Assembly (NCBI GenBank): GCA_000198515.1
Contig: FP929140.1
Coordinates: 2,702,527-2,766,526, forward strand
DNA: 64,000 nt
Direction of reading: 5' to 3'
Source: a gamma proteobacterium HdN1
GTDB taxonomy: Bacteria > Pseudomonadota > Gammaproteobacteria > Pseudomonadales > Ketobacteraceae
Part shown: positions 1-8,840 of the stretch, one piece after another
Numbering within the stretch: position 1 is the first letter of the stretch
Layout of the letters: the number at the start of each line of letters is the position of its first letter
Position numbers and translations under genes: made by a program
The notes under the pieces: generated by a model
The model's input: only the letters and a program-made list of their open reading frames with translations
Databases searched by the model: none
Told to the model about the DNA's origin: nothing

Positions 1-2
1 AT

Positions 3-590
3 TTGTTAGGGTTTGTGCTGGAAACGGGGCGCTCTCTGTTAATCGCCTTGAACAAATGGGATGGCATGGACGATTATCAGAAATCCCGCGTGAAGGTCGA
101 GATTGATCGGCGCATGGAATTTGTCAGCTTTGCGAAAATCCACTTTATTTCCGCATTGCACGGCACGGGCGTTGGCGATTTGTACGGATCGGTAGAGCGT
201 GCCTATCAGTCGGCGTTTCGGCGCCTGTCTACTCCGGCACTCACTCGCATTTTAGAAGATGCAATTGCAGATTATCAGCCGCCGCTCGTGGGTGGCCGAC
301 GCATCAAGTTGCGCTATGCCCACATGGGCGGCGTGAATCCGCCTCGGATCGTTATCCACGGCAATCAGACGGATAGCGTGCCCGGTTCGTATCGGCGTTA
401 TCTGGAAAATACTTTTCATCGCCTGATGAAGCTGGAAGGTACGCCACTCCAAGTGGAATTTAAGACCAGTGAGAACCCTTTTGCGGGCCGCCCTCAAGAG
501 CTTTCCGCCCGCCAAACGGCGAAGAAAAAGCGTTTGATGACTCATGTGAAAAAAGCAGAGTACAAGCGCAAGCAAAAAACTCGCAAATAA
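3..590 (+). CDS. der: Ribosome-assembly GTPase Der (EngA), C-terminal part
   Basis: The reading frame is open from the window edge, so the N-terminal G1 domain and most of G2 lie outside. What remains is the end of the second GTPase domain: the NKWD motif (G4, base specificity) and SALHGTG (G5). The C-terminal KH-like domain follows, with the basic tail (repeated K/R) typical of Der. Der is a tandem-GTPase factor for 50S subunit maturation. The match to the family is close and the identity secure. The stop codon lies inside the first unit of a short repeat that continues downstream. Confidence 0.96.
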   Translation: MLGFVLETGRSLLIALNKWDGMDDYQKSRVKVEIDRRMEFVSFAKIHFISALHGTGVGDLYGSVERAYQSAFRRLSTPALTRILEDAIADYQPPLVGGRRIKLRYAHMGGVNPPRIVIHGNQTDSVPGSYRRYLENTFHRLMKLEGTPLQVEFKTSENPFAGRPQELSARQTAKKKRLMTHVKKAEYKRKQKTRK

Positions 591-648
591 CTCTCAAAAA
601 ATTGCAAATAATTCCCAAAAAAATCGCAAATAACTCGCAAATAACGAC
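582..648 (+). repeat. Short tandem repeat spanning the der stop codon
   Basis: The octamer GCAAATAA occurs at 583, 604, 626 and 637 (spacings 21, 22 and 11), separated by A-rich or CTC-containing spacers. The first copy carries the der TAA stop (588-590). The array looks like successive duplications of the gene's last codons into the downstream spacer. I see no hairpin in it. Confidence 0.75.
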
Positions 649-699
649 AGGCAGCAGTGCGAATCTGCTGCCCAATACATTCAGGTAAATTTTTCCCCC

Positions 700-1563
700 T
701 TAATCCATTCGTTTTGCATTGAAGGCGCTTGCTGCTAGCAATTTGCCTTGACGATCGACTACTTGCACCTGCCATGCGCCCGGTGCGAAATAGCTTACAA
801 ACTTGCTGGAAGTTGATTTTGCATCGTGATCGCTGCGTGTTGCAACGCTCGCCTTCAGCTTTCCGTCTAGATACCAGTGGTAGTTGACCTGCTCGTTTGG
901 CTTTCCTGTGTTTGCGCTGAAGACTACGCGCACAGCCTTTTTCTTGCCAACTGAAATACTGCCTCGCTCAAGTGCTAGCGGGTCATGATCAATGATTTGT
1001 TGGAGCGTTACATCTTTCAGGCGCTTGTCGGCGATATAGATTTGGCCGGGACGAATGCCTGCGGCGGGGGCGGGTGCTTCGTTGATGGCTTTCAGCGCTG
1101 CGCTGCGGTTGGCGTTCGCGGTTTCAGCGGGCTTAGGATTTGTTTGTGCTGTCGTTGTAGCGACTGCTGCTGCGCTTTCGGTAGTGGAGGGCGCTGCTTT
1201 GGCTGGGTTTTCGGTGGGTTTTTTCGCAGAGATTGTTGGTAAATTCACGACGATGTGTTTGTCTGCGGAGGCGCTTGTCGCGCTCTTGGTAGCGCTTGCC
1301 GTAGTGCTCGTGGTGAGGGCAGACTGCGCTGGATGTGCTGCAATTTTGTTTGCGGTTCCCGCGTTACTGGGAATGGAATCTTCTTGGGTACTGACCGCTG
1401 CGGTTGGGGTGGCTTGATCCGCAGTGGAGGAGGGCCATAGCCACGTGGCGGCTCCGGCAACGGCGACGATCACGCCAACGATGGGGACGATACGGTTCCA
1501 GTGGTAGACGTATTCATATTGCGGACGTGTTTCTTGGTTCGGATGAGCAGATTTTTTTTCCAT
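700..1563 (-). CDS. Single-pass membrane protein with C-terminal DUF2914-type domain
   Basis: 287 aa. A basic N-terminus is followed by one transmembrane helix (about residues 26-46). Next comes an Ala/Thr/Ser/Pro-rich linker of about 130 residues (40-170), then a compact C-terminal domain. That domain, with ARVVF-type strands, a YHWYLDGK segment and a closing GAWQVQVVDRQGKLLA, resembles DUF2914, a periplasmic domain of unknown function. The topology suggests an inner-membrane anchor, a flexible periplasmic linker and a periplasmic beta domain. No clear Shine-Dalgarno sequence precedes the ATG. It is divergent from the LuxR-type gene at 1678. Confidence 0.75.
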   Translation of the reverse strand: MEKKSAHPNQETRPQYEYVYHWNRIVPIVGVIVAVAGAATWLWPSSTADQATPTAAVSTQEDSIPSNAGTANKIAAHPAQSALTTSTTASATKSATSASADKHIVVNLPTISAKKPTENPAKAAPSTTESAAAVATTTAQTNPKPAETANANRSAALKAINEAPAPAAGIRPGQIYIADKRLKDVTLQQIIDHDPLALERGSISVGKKKAVRVVFSANTGKPNEQVNYHWYLDGKLKASVATRSDHDAKSTSSKFVSYFAPGAWQVQVVDRQGKLLAASAFNAKRMD

Positions 1564-1677
1564 GGGGTCACATTTTTATTGGAGGTTTTCGGATCAAGCA
1601 CCAAGCTTCCAGCAAGTGTAGCACCTATTTTTAGCATAAGTGGCTGATTTTCGACGTGGTATGGTGGGTGGGGTAAT

Positions 1678-3072
1678 ATGACTTCGGCTTTTTTCCAACT
1701 TCGAGTGCCTAGTGCATCGGCTTTCTGGTTTGCCGCGTATGTGCTTTGGTTGACAGCCTTTCCCATGTCGGGAGTACTGCTCGCACCGGGGGAACGCATG
1801 ATGTGGTTTACCTTGCCGCACGCCCTCACACTGATGGTTTTGGGGCATAGGCTATTGCTCTCCCAGTTGTATCAATGGTTGCCGTGGGCAGTGGCGGGGG
1901 CTGCTTTTTTGACCGTGGTTTATGGGTTTGTCGCCGGTCAGTTGAGCGGGCTGGGTTCTGGCTTGTTGCTGTTGCTGGGCGTGGTGACGGCTCCTCTTTC
2001 GATTGGGGTGGGGGTAGGTTTGGCGGCTGCGCCTCGGCCCGTTGTGGCGGCGGCGCTGGGTTTGTGTCTGGGAAATCTGAGCAGTTTTCTGCTGGCGCTG
2101 GCTCCTGGGTCGGCAACGTTTAAGCTGGCTTTGCTGGCTTGTCTGCTGCCGGGGATGCTCGTCTTGCGTGCGGGTTTTTTGTCCGTGGAAGACGCTGGGT
2201 CGGCACGAGCCAAGGTGACGGGGATGCCGAATTTATGGCGTTTGCTGCCTTTTATCGCCATTTTTCAGATCGTTAGCGGCTTGATGTATGGTTACCTTTG
2301 GCAGGCGGGTGAAGCGGCTGGAAGCTGGGCTGGGATTGAGCTATTGGCTTACGTTTTAGGCGTCTTGCTGGTGGCGCGCTATCTTGGCTCGCCTACCTTG
2401 CTCGGTGCGTTGGCAGCGGTTGTGCTGGCGATTGGGGCGTTTGCTGTTCACCATGCAGTTCCCAGCCTCTGGGGGCAGTTTCTGGCGTTGTGCTTGATGC
2501 TTTTGGCAGCGGGCATCGTCGATTTGTTGCTGCTTGTGGTGGTTTTGGCGCAAAAAAACCGGATTCGGGCCTATGGCTATGCGGTGGGTGTGATGGTGCT
2601 GGGCATTGTGCTGGGGGATGGGCTTGTCTCCAGCTTGAGTGGGTCGCAGCTGTCTGTCGCTTTGCTGGCGCTGGTGTTGTTGAATTTGGCCACGGTGGCC
2701 TTGTTTTTGCCGCGCCAGTCTGAGGTGGTGCGCTCTGGTGAGTCTGCTCCTGTGTCTGCACCAGTGGCTTTGGTTCCTGCAGAGGCGATGCCGATCGCCG
2801 TGGCGCAGCCTGTTTTAGCTCCGGCGCAGGCTTTGTCTGCGCATCCGCTATTCAGTCAACTTTCGGAGCAGGAGTTGCGGGTGTTGCAGGCTTTGAGGGG
2901 TAATTGCACGTATAAGGAAATTGCCCAGAATCTGGGCATTTCCGAGTCGTCTGTAAAAACTTATGTGCAACGTATCTATCGCAAGCTGGGCGTTTATCGG
3001 CGCAGTCAGTTGGCGGCACTGGTGGAGCAAGTGCCGCCAGTGCCGCCGGCAGGGGATGTGGGGCCGCCTTGA
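1678..3072 (+). CDS. Polytopic membrane protein with C-terminal LuxR-type HTH
   Basis: 464 aa. About the first 350 residues form a run of roughly ten or more hydrophobic helices rich in Leu, Ala, Val and Gly. A 40-residue Pro/Ala linker follows. Residues about 385-450 form a GerE/LuxR DNA-binding domain with LSEQELRVLQAL, YKEIAQNLGISESSVKTYV and IYRKLGVYRRSQL, the canonical tetrahelical arrangement. It is therefore probably a membrane-embedded one-component regulator that senses a membrane or extracellular signal; the signal and targets are not visible. It lies divergent from the DUF2914 gene and convergent with the lipoprotein gene, whose stop is only 14 bp away. Confidence 0.82.
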   Translation: MTSAFFQLRVPSASAFWFAAYVLWLTAFPMSGVLLAPGERMMWFTLPHALTLMVLGHRLLLSQLYQWLPWAVAGAAFLTVVYGFVAGQLSGLGSGLLLLLGVVTAPLSIGVGVGLAAAPRPVVAAALGLCLGNLSSFLLALAPGSATFKLALLACLLPGMLVLRAGFLSVEDAGSARAKVTGMPNLWRLLPFIAIFQIVSGLMYGYLWQAGEAAGSWAGIELLAYVLGVLLVARYLGSPTLLGALAAVVLAIGAFAVHHAVPSLWGQFLALCLMLLAAGIVDLLLLVVVLAQKNRIRAYGYAVGVMVLGIVLGDGLVSSLSGSQLSVALLALVLLNLATVALFLPRQSEVVRSGESAPVSAPVALVPAEAMPIAVAQPVLAPAQALSAHPLFSQLSEQELRVLQALRGNCTYKEIAQNLGISESSVKTYVQRIYRKLGVYRRSQLAALVEQVPPVPPAGDVGPP

Positions 3073-3086
3073 GTGGCCCGTGTGGG

Positions 3087-5105
3087 CTATCTTTTCTCCA
3101 GAGCAAAAGTGCCAGTACATCTTTTGTTTTCTGTTTCCCACGCGCCATTTCCGATAAAACGGGAGAGACTGGGTGGGTTGATGGTGCCGCTGATCAAGAG
3201 ACCGCTGCGGCTGACTTCACCCGTGAATGTATTGCCTGTGACCTGGCCATACAGCCTTCCGTTAGCTTCAAGATCGCCAGACATTTCTTCACCGCTTATT
3301 AAGATGGTTATTTTTTTGTCGAAATAGAAATGGCACTCGCTGATGAGGCCGCCGTCTACTAACAAATAGCCATTATATTCACCATCTAAATTGGTGGACG
3401 GTGGTGTTACCGGTGGCTCCTGCTCTTCAGGTGCAAGACTTGTGCTGATATATCCTTGTGCCCTTGCCCAATCATAAAAATCCGTCCGCTTCTTTTCCAC
3501 ACTGGTGCTCATCCAGAAACGGATGGCCAGTACCATGTCACGCGGTGTCATTTTGGCGGCATTGGAACCGTCGAAAAGCTTGCGTAGGGAATCCCGTATT
3601 TTGTAGATACGTTGCAGACGTTCTTCTAGGTTGAAGGTGTCGCTGTCATCCTTGAAGTAGTCCTTGTAAAAGCCTTCGACCAAGAGGAATTTGTCGTTTT
3701 CCAGCTCGGCCAAGAAGGCATTTTCTTGGTCTTCAAAGGTTTTGTAGATGGCTTCGTTGTTTTTGCGCTGCTCGAAATAGGCTTTGAGCGATGCGCGGCC
3801 TTTTTCCAGCGCGAGCTGGTGTTCTCGTTCGCTTAGGTCGCACGGGCGTATCATGCGTTTTTCGCAGTAGTTGGCAATGATGCGTACTTCCTGCTGGCGA
3901 CCGCCGCCGGCCATTTCTTCCAGCAAGGCGCCTACATTGCCGGAACCGGTTTCGTAATAGCCTTTACCGCTACTGGCGCCGATATAGATTTGGTAGGCTT
4001 TTTCCAGCTCGGAGGCGGTGAATGCGTCCACGGCATTTTGTGCGACACCGACTGCGGCTTCCACCACCATAAAGGGCAGGGCCGCGCCGGGTGCGCCCGT
4101 GGTCACCAGCCCCTTGAGTACGCTGTAGACGGCTGGGCCTGCGGCGGCGCTATCCCCCCCGGCCAGCGCTCCGGCCGCTTCACCGAGCGAGCCGAGGGAG
4201 GCGATGCCTGCGGCTTGCCATTTGTCTGGGCCGCCTCTGGCAAGTGCCCAATGCAAGGCTTTGGCCACCACTTCCAGACTCTTGGTGTTGCGCTGTTCTT
4301 CGTCACCGCTGGCGATGGTTGCAATGCTCTCGATCGGCGAGAGCGCGGCATTGGCGGTAAAGGCGTATTCGTCGCTGATGTGAGCGCTTTCAAGATAGCT
4401 GATGACGTTCATGGCCAGATCCTTGGCCACTGCGCGATCTGTGATGCCTAGGCTAGCCAGTGTTTTGTCGAGGTCAGGCCCGATTTTCTGTTGTAGCGCC
4501 TGACGTGCCAATTCCTGCTGGGTGTATTGAGCGGCCATGGTGCGGCCATAGACCTTCAGCCGTTCCTGTTTGGTGGGCTGGGCATTCCCCCAGAGCCAGC
4601 TGAAATGCTGGACTTCGATGACGGCCACGCTGTTTGTGAGGTCGACTTCCTTGAAGGGCCAGAATTCCCAGCCTTGGGTTGTGTGATAACCGTACATCAG
4701 AGCCCATGGCTGGACACCGGCGGGAATGGGTGTGGCGATTTCTACCGGCGCTTTCAAACGCAAGTTGTGTTGGCCGTTGGCGCTGAGGGAGAGTACTCGG
4801 GCACCTTCCGGGGCATTCAGTTGCCGAAGGTCCAACGCGGTTGCCGTATTCATTTCGACTGTAATCGGTTGGTCGCCAAAGGCACCTTCGGGGATGCGCA
4901 TTAACCAGCCTTTTTCGAGATCACCGATCTGGCTGGTTTCGTTTGGGGCCACAGTGGCGCTTATGGTTAACCCATTATCGTTGGGTTGCGGCGGATCGGT
5001 ATCGGTATTTTTGTCTCCGCCTCCACCGCCGCCTCCGCCTCCACAAGCGGTCAGAAGGACTGCGCATGCTGACCATGCGAGCTGACATTTTCTAAAATGA
5101 ACCAT
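3087..5105 (-). CDS. Large putative lipoprotein of unknown function
   Basis: 672 aa from the ATG at 5105, which has GAGGTG about 10 nt upstream; the in-frame start at 5135 has less support. The N-terminus is a lipoprotein signal ending in LLTACGGGG (lipobox LTAC), then a Gly run and an Asp/Thr/Pro linker typical of exported lipoproteins. An early beta-rich segment (about residues 45-170) resembles ZU5/GAIN-like folds (INVEMNTAT-type strands and VQHFSWLWG). The centre is helical, and the last 90 residues form another beta-rich domain. No enzymatic motif is recognised. Upstream lies a 20-bp-spaced repeat of CCGGAATAACG (5142-5172). Confidence 0.7.
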   Translation of the reverse strand: MVHFRKCQLAWSACAVLLTACGGGGGGGGGDKNTDTDPPQPNDNGLTISATVAPNETSQIGDLEKGWLMRIPEGAFGDQPITVEMNTATALDLRQLNAPEGARVLSLSANGQHNLRLKAPVEIATPIPAGVQPWALMYGYHTTQGWEFWPFKEVDLTNSVAVIEVQHFSWLWGNAQPTKQERLKVYGRTMAAQYTQQELARQALQQKIGPDLDKTLASLGITDRAVAKDLAMNVISYLESAHISDEYAFTANAALSPIESIATIASGDEEQRNTKSLEVVAKALHWALARGGPDKWQAAGIASLGSLGEAAGALAGGDSAAAGPAVYSVLKGLVTTGAPGAALPFMVVEAAVGVAQNAVDAFTASELEKAYQIYIGASSGKGYYETGSGNVGALLEEMAGGGRQQEVRIIANYCEKRMIRPCDLSEREHQLALEKGRASLKAYFEQRKNNEAIYKTFEDQENAFLAELENDKFLLVEGFYKDYFKDDSDTFNLEERLQRIYKIRDSLRKLFDGSNAAKMTPRDMVLAIRFWMSTSVEKKRTDFYDWARAQGYISTSLAPEEQEPPVTPPSTNLDGEYNGYLLVDGGLISECHFYFDKKITILISGEEMSGDLEANGRLYGQVTGNTFTGEVSRSGLLISGTINPPSLSRFIGNGAWETENKRCTGTFALEKR

Positions 5106-5141
5106 GAAGGATGCACCTCGGTAATGACTACACAAAACGCG

Positions 5142-5172
5142 CCGGAATAACGCAGAACGTACCGGAATAACG
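5142..5172. repeat. Two copies of CCGGAATAACG, 20 bp apart
   Basis: Identical 11-mers begin at 5142 and 5162 in the upstream region of the lipoprotein gene. They may be a binding site for a dimeric regulator or a simple short duplication; the sequence alone does not decide. Confidence 0.5.
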
Positions 5173-5299
5173 GCGGGGCATCGCCCAGTTTGTCGGTCTC
5201 GTATGCCCTGCGGTGAGTGTAGGTGTTGAGGATGCAGCTGTGCCTTTTACCGGTGTCGTCCGGCTGTCAACTTTTTAGAGGTGTTGTTGTCAACTCCCG

Positions 5300-6850
5300 C
5301 TACCCTACCTGCTCTTCAACCTCAAAGCCCACAATATTCCGCGTATCCTTACTAAACTCCACCCCAATCAAATGCACCGGCCCATCGTTACGATACTTGT
5401 CCGCATAGGCGCGATCTTTGATCTGCTGTAGCGCCCGTCCTTCAGGCGCAAGCTCCACCACTTTGAATTCAAATAAATAGACGTGCCCTGCAAAGCGCAC
5501 AGTCATATCAATACGGCCGTGGTTGGTAGCGCCCTCCGTGGTAATGTCCAGCCCAAGTGCCGCGAAATGGCTGTAGAAAATGCTGGCCCAGTAGCCTTCG
5601 TATTGTGCGATGGGGCTATTTCGGTACCAATCGTGCGGAATGGTGGCGAAAAAGGCGTGGAAAAGGTCGCGCATGGCGGGAATATTGTTGGACAGCAATA
5701 TCTCGTACAGCCGGCTGATTTGAGGTTGTATAATCGCCAGCCCACCACATAGCTCCCCCAGCAATTGGTCGTGCAGGGCTGATTTCACTTCCATGTTTGG
5801 GAACCGTAAGGTGATGATGATACGCCCAGGAATAAATCGAGCATGATCAATCGTCACATAACCCGCCTGAAACATCAGCGCTTCTACGGGAATATTATCT
5901 ACGTCAAAGGTAGAAAGCAGGGCGTCTGAGGTGATGGATTTGCCAAGTTCGGGGGTGAATTGATGGCGTTTCGCGAGTAGCTTAATTAAAAAACTAGGCG
6001 TGCCAGTTTCAAACCACCAAGGGCGGAAGCTGCGATTACGAAATAGCAGAAGCAAATCAAATGGGTTGTAAACCGAATCGCCCAACCAATTGTAGCCGTT
6101 ATACCAGCGCTTGATTTCTTCACGATCCAGCCCCTCAAGCTCGGGTGCAAAAACACTGTCCACATCCTGATCGGTATAACCGCAGATGGCGCTGTATTCT
6201 GCGCTTAGTGTGATGTCTTCGAGGTTGTTCAGCCCGGAAAACAAGCTCACTTTGCTGAATTTGGAAACCCCAGTTAAGAATGCAAAGCGAATGTACGCAT
6301 CGTTGTCTTTGATCACCGAATAAAGATCTTTGAGCGCCTCGCGCATGGCAAGGGCGATTTCGCGGTCTTCGATTCGGTCGAGAATCGGTTTGTCGTACTC
6401 ATCCACTAGGATCACAACGCGCTGACCTGTGCGTTCAGCAAGGCGTATGATCAGGCGCCTGAAGCGGCTGCGTGCGTCGGGATATTCGGCGGGTAATCCA
6501 AAACCTTCTTCGAGGGTGCCAAGTTGCTCATCTAGGCTTCGCCCCAAATCCTCCACCGAAGCGAGCGACGCCCCGCCAAAGCTGATCCGAATCACCGGAT
6601 ACTTTACCGACCAATCCCAGTGCTTTTCGGCGTACAAGCCTTTGAACAAGGCTTCATTGCCTTCAAACAGCTCTTTTAGCGTGTCCAGAAACAGGCTTTT
6701 GCCGAAGCGGCGCGGGCGGGAGAGAAAAAAGTGCGTGCCTTGAGCGATTAGCCGCAGCGCCAGCGGGGTTTTATCGACGTAGTAGCAGGCGTCGTTTTCG
6801 CGGATTTTAGCGAAGGTCTGGATGCCGATGGGCAGGCGTTTGCGTTGCAT
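5300..6850 (-). CDS. AAA-ATPase-like / PD-(D/E)XK nuclease-superfamily protein
   Basis: 516 aa. The N-terminus matches the AAA-ATPase_like family (PF09820): LPIGIQTFAKIRE, YYVDKTPL, and a Walker A-like FLSRPRRFGKSLF. A Walker B-like VVILVDEYDKPI lies near residue 145. The C-terminus has the PD-(D/E)XK-like DUF1703 region, including GRIDMTVRFAGHVYLFEFK near residue 455. Such proteins are common, often multicopy, in Bacteroidetes and some Proteobacteria. Their role is unproven, with nuclease or mobile-element links proposed. It stands alone here, tail-to-head with the RsmB-like gene. The family call is secure; the function is not. Confidence 0.88.
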   Translation of the reverse strand: MQRKRLPIGIQTFAKIRENDACYYVDKTPLALRLIAQGTHFFLSRPRRFGKSLFLDTLKELFEGNEALFKGLYAEKHWDWSVKYPVIRISFGGASLASVEDLGRSLDEQLGTLEEGFGLPAEYPDARSRFRRLIIRLAERTGQRVVILVDEYDKPILDRIEDREIALAMREALKDLYSVIKDNDAYIRFAFLTGVSKFSKVSLFSGLNNLEDITLSAEYSAICGYTDQDVDSVFAPELEGLDREEIKRWYNGYNWLGDSVYNPFDLLLLFRNRSFRPWWFETGTPSFLIKLLAKRHQFTPELGKSITSDALLSTFDVDNIPVEALMFQAGYVTIDHARFIPGRIIITLRFPNMEVKSALHDQLLGELCGGLAIIQPQISRLYEILLSNNIPAMRDLFHAFFATIPHDWYRNSPIAQYEGYWASIFYSHFAALGLDITTEGATNHGRIDMTVRFAGHVYLFEFKVVELAPEGRALQQIKDRAYADKYRNDGPVHLIGVEFSKDTRNIVGFEVEEQVG

Positions 6851-6998
6851 GGATAGGGTGGTCTCGTGGGGGATTTCGGCATGGTAGCATAGATGGGGTG
6901 TGTTTGAGGTTTGTGGGGCCCGCTACATGTGGATGGGCGCAGCCTTTGCGGGTGCGCCTTAGCGGTTGGGTTTCTGGGGGGGGCTGGGTTGCCGAATG

Positions 6999-8636
6999 CT
7001 AACTTGCGGCTCGCAGTAGCAGTGCGCTGAACATTGTGTCGGCGTTTTGTTTGGGGTTGCCGTGCAGGTGTTGGCTGGAGAGTGTAAATTCGGGGTGTTG
7101 TTCCAAAAAGGCGGCAACGATTTGTTCGTTTTCTTCTACAAAAAAACTGCAGGTGCTGTAAACCACGCGACCGCCGGGGCGCACGCTGAGCGCAGCTGAG
7201 GCAAGAAGTTTTGCCTGTAGTGCAGTGATTTCCGCCAGTTGGGATTCGTCGATGCGCCAGCGGGCGTCGGGGTTGCGGCGCCAGGTTCCGGAGGAACTAC
7301 AGGGAGCGTCTACCAATACCCAGTCAAAACCGCCGCGCTTGGCTACCGCGGTGGGGAGTCGATCCAAGGGCTCTCCTTGCCAGACAAAGGTGCGGATGTT
7401 GTGTAGCTGGGCGCGTTGAGCGCGTCGGCGGATTTCATCGAGTTTGTACTCGCGGATGTCGGATGCGTATACCGCACCTTTGCCCTGCATGGCGCTGGCA
7501 AGTTGCATGGATTTTCCGCCGCCGCCCGCGCAGGCATCCCAGCCGAGTTCGCCGGGTTTGGCGGCGACGTGTTCGCCGATGGCCTGGCTCGCCAAGTCCT
7601 GGATTTCGAACCAGCCTTGCTGGTAGCTTTCTAGCTCGTAAAGCCCTTTGCTGCCGGTTATGCAGAGGGCTTTTTCAAGTGGGGTTGCCGTGAGGCCGTT
7701 GTCGCGAAGGTCGGTGAATACTTCTTCGGTTTTGTCGGGCAGGGGCCGAATATAGAGTGGCGGTCTTGCGGTATGGGAGTCAATAAAGCGTTGCCGTGCG
7801 GCTGTATCCCACTGGCTTGCTTGGGCGCGTGCGTCGATTTGCGGCTGCCATTGCGGTGAAATGCCTGCCCAAAGCAGTTCTGCGCTTTTTTGCCCTTCGC
7901 GCGCCAGTTGGCGAAGAATTAGTAGACATGCGCGGGTGGCGATGTTGCGTGGGTCGGCTGAACGAGTCGTGGTTGCGCGAGGCTCGATCGCGTGCGGCTC
8001 GGTTGCGGTGGAATCGTCGGCGTTGGCGTCAACAAGGGCGAGGCGTTGTTGTGCGGTACGCCAGACTCCCGGTGCGCGAAGCTTTTGCAGTGCAGCACTT
8101 GCGGCTTCGACGGTTTCTGGCGGTTGCCAGTCGGCAAGACGTGTCTGGAAAAGGGATTGCTGGTCTTCGGTGACGCCTGCTGCGTGAAAATCGGAGGCTG
8201 CCTCGGAATCGCTCGAGCTGAATGCTTCGATCAGGCCGGAGTCGTGGAGAAAGAGTGCAATCCAAGCGTAGCGTGACATGGCAAACAGGTGGTCGCCATA
8301 CCAGAGCCGGTCGCGCTTGCCTGCGTTTTTGATCTTGCGAAGCGCCTGTGCCAGAAAACGATCGAGCTGGTGGAGTTGGCCGCTTTGCAGGTAGTCGTCC
8401 CATAAGCGCAGCAAGTAGAGCTCTTTTACGCCTAGGTGGGATGACTTTTCGGGGTGAGAGGATTGCGCGCGAGGTTCTGTTTGCCTCGGATGCCTGCCCT
8501 TTGCTGGTGCGCCGCTGTTTGATTGTGCCCGACTTTTGGGCCGTGCGCCGCTTTTGGCCTGCGGGCTGTTTTTGGCGTGCGGGCTGTTTTTGGAGAGGCG
8601 CTTACGGTTTGAGGGGCGGGGAGGAGTGGCGCGCAA
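6999..8636 (-). CDS. RsmB/NOP-type SAM-dependent RNA (cytosine-5) methyltransferase
   Basis: 545 aa from a TTG start, supported by AAAGGAAA 6-8 nt upstream. The first ~70 residues are low-complexity and basic (Lys, Ser, Arg, Pro). A helical RsmB-like region follows, then the Rossmann methyltransferase: WDACAGGGGKSMQLAS (SAM loop), YASDIREYKLDEI, VLVDAPCSSSGTWRRNPD (Cys of motif IV) and VVYSTCSFFVEENE (catalytic Cys of motif VI). Both cysteines of the RNA m5C mechanism are present. It is not obviously RsmB or RsmF, so the RNA target is unassigned. Two identical 15-mers 18 bp apart (8561-8596) encode part of the basic tail. Confidence 0.88.
   Translation of the reverse strand: MRATPPRPSNRKRLSKNSPHAKNSPQAKSGARPKSRAQSNSGAPAKGRHPRQTEPRAQSSHPEKSSHLGVKELYLLRLWDDYLQSGQLHQLDRFLAQALRKIKNAGKRDRLWYGDHLFAMSRYAWIALFLHDSGLIEAFSSSDSEAASDFHAAGVTEDQQSLFQTRLADWQPPETVEAASAALQKLRAPGVWRTAQQRLALVDANADDSTATEPHAIEPRATTTRSADPRNIATRACLLILRQLAREGQKSAELLWAGISPQWQPQIDARAQASQWDTAARQRFIDSHTARPPLYIRPLPDKTEEVFTDLRDNGLTATPLEKALCITGSKGLYELESYQQGWFEIQDLASQAIGEHVAAKPGELGWDACAGGGGKSMQLASAMQGKGAVYASDIREYKLDEIRRRAQRAQLHNIRTFVWQGEPLDRLPTAVAKRGGFDWVLVDAPCSSSGTWRRNPDARWRIDESQLAEITALQAKLLASAALSVRPGGRVVYSTCSFFVEENEQIVAAFLEQHPEFTLSSQHLHGNPKQNADTMFSALLLRAAS
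8561..8596. repeat. 18-bp tandem duplication in the RsmB-like N-terminal tail
   Basis: GCGGGCTGTTTTTGG is repeated at 8561 and 8579, with a weaker third copy just before. It encodes repeated Lys/Asn/Ser/Pro residues in the disordered N-terminal tail. The unit is a multiple of three, so copy number can change without a frameshift. Confidence 0.65.
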
Positions 8637-8773
8637 GAGATTTCCTTTGCTTGATTGGTGATTGCTGGGGTGATTGGCGGTGGGGGTGCAAGACGAACGC
8701 TAAGGGAGCCCGAATTGTGTGTGGGCCTATTATGCGCAATTGTCGGAGGCGATACATCCTTTTGTGGGAACGG

Positions 8774-8808
8774 CCTCGCCCTGACGCTATTAAAACGTGA
8801 GGGCGAGG
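8774..8808. terminator. Hairpin downstream of the ten-gene operon
   Basis: CCTCGCCCT (8774-8782) and AGGGCGAGG (8800-8808) form a perfect 9-bp stem; ACG/CGT can extend it. It sits 33 bp beyond the last stop codon of the operon. No long U-run follows on either strand, so it may stabilise the 3' end or be a weak terminator rather than a classical intrinsic one. Confidence 0.45.
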
Positions 8809-8840
8809 TAGGTTCATAAGATGCAGGAGAACCGCGCGTG

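Noticed and set aside
8774-8808. Hairpin after the operon as a strong terminator
   Set aside because: The stem is perfect but no U-tract follows, so I list it only as a weak or structural hairpin.
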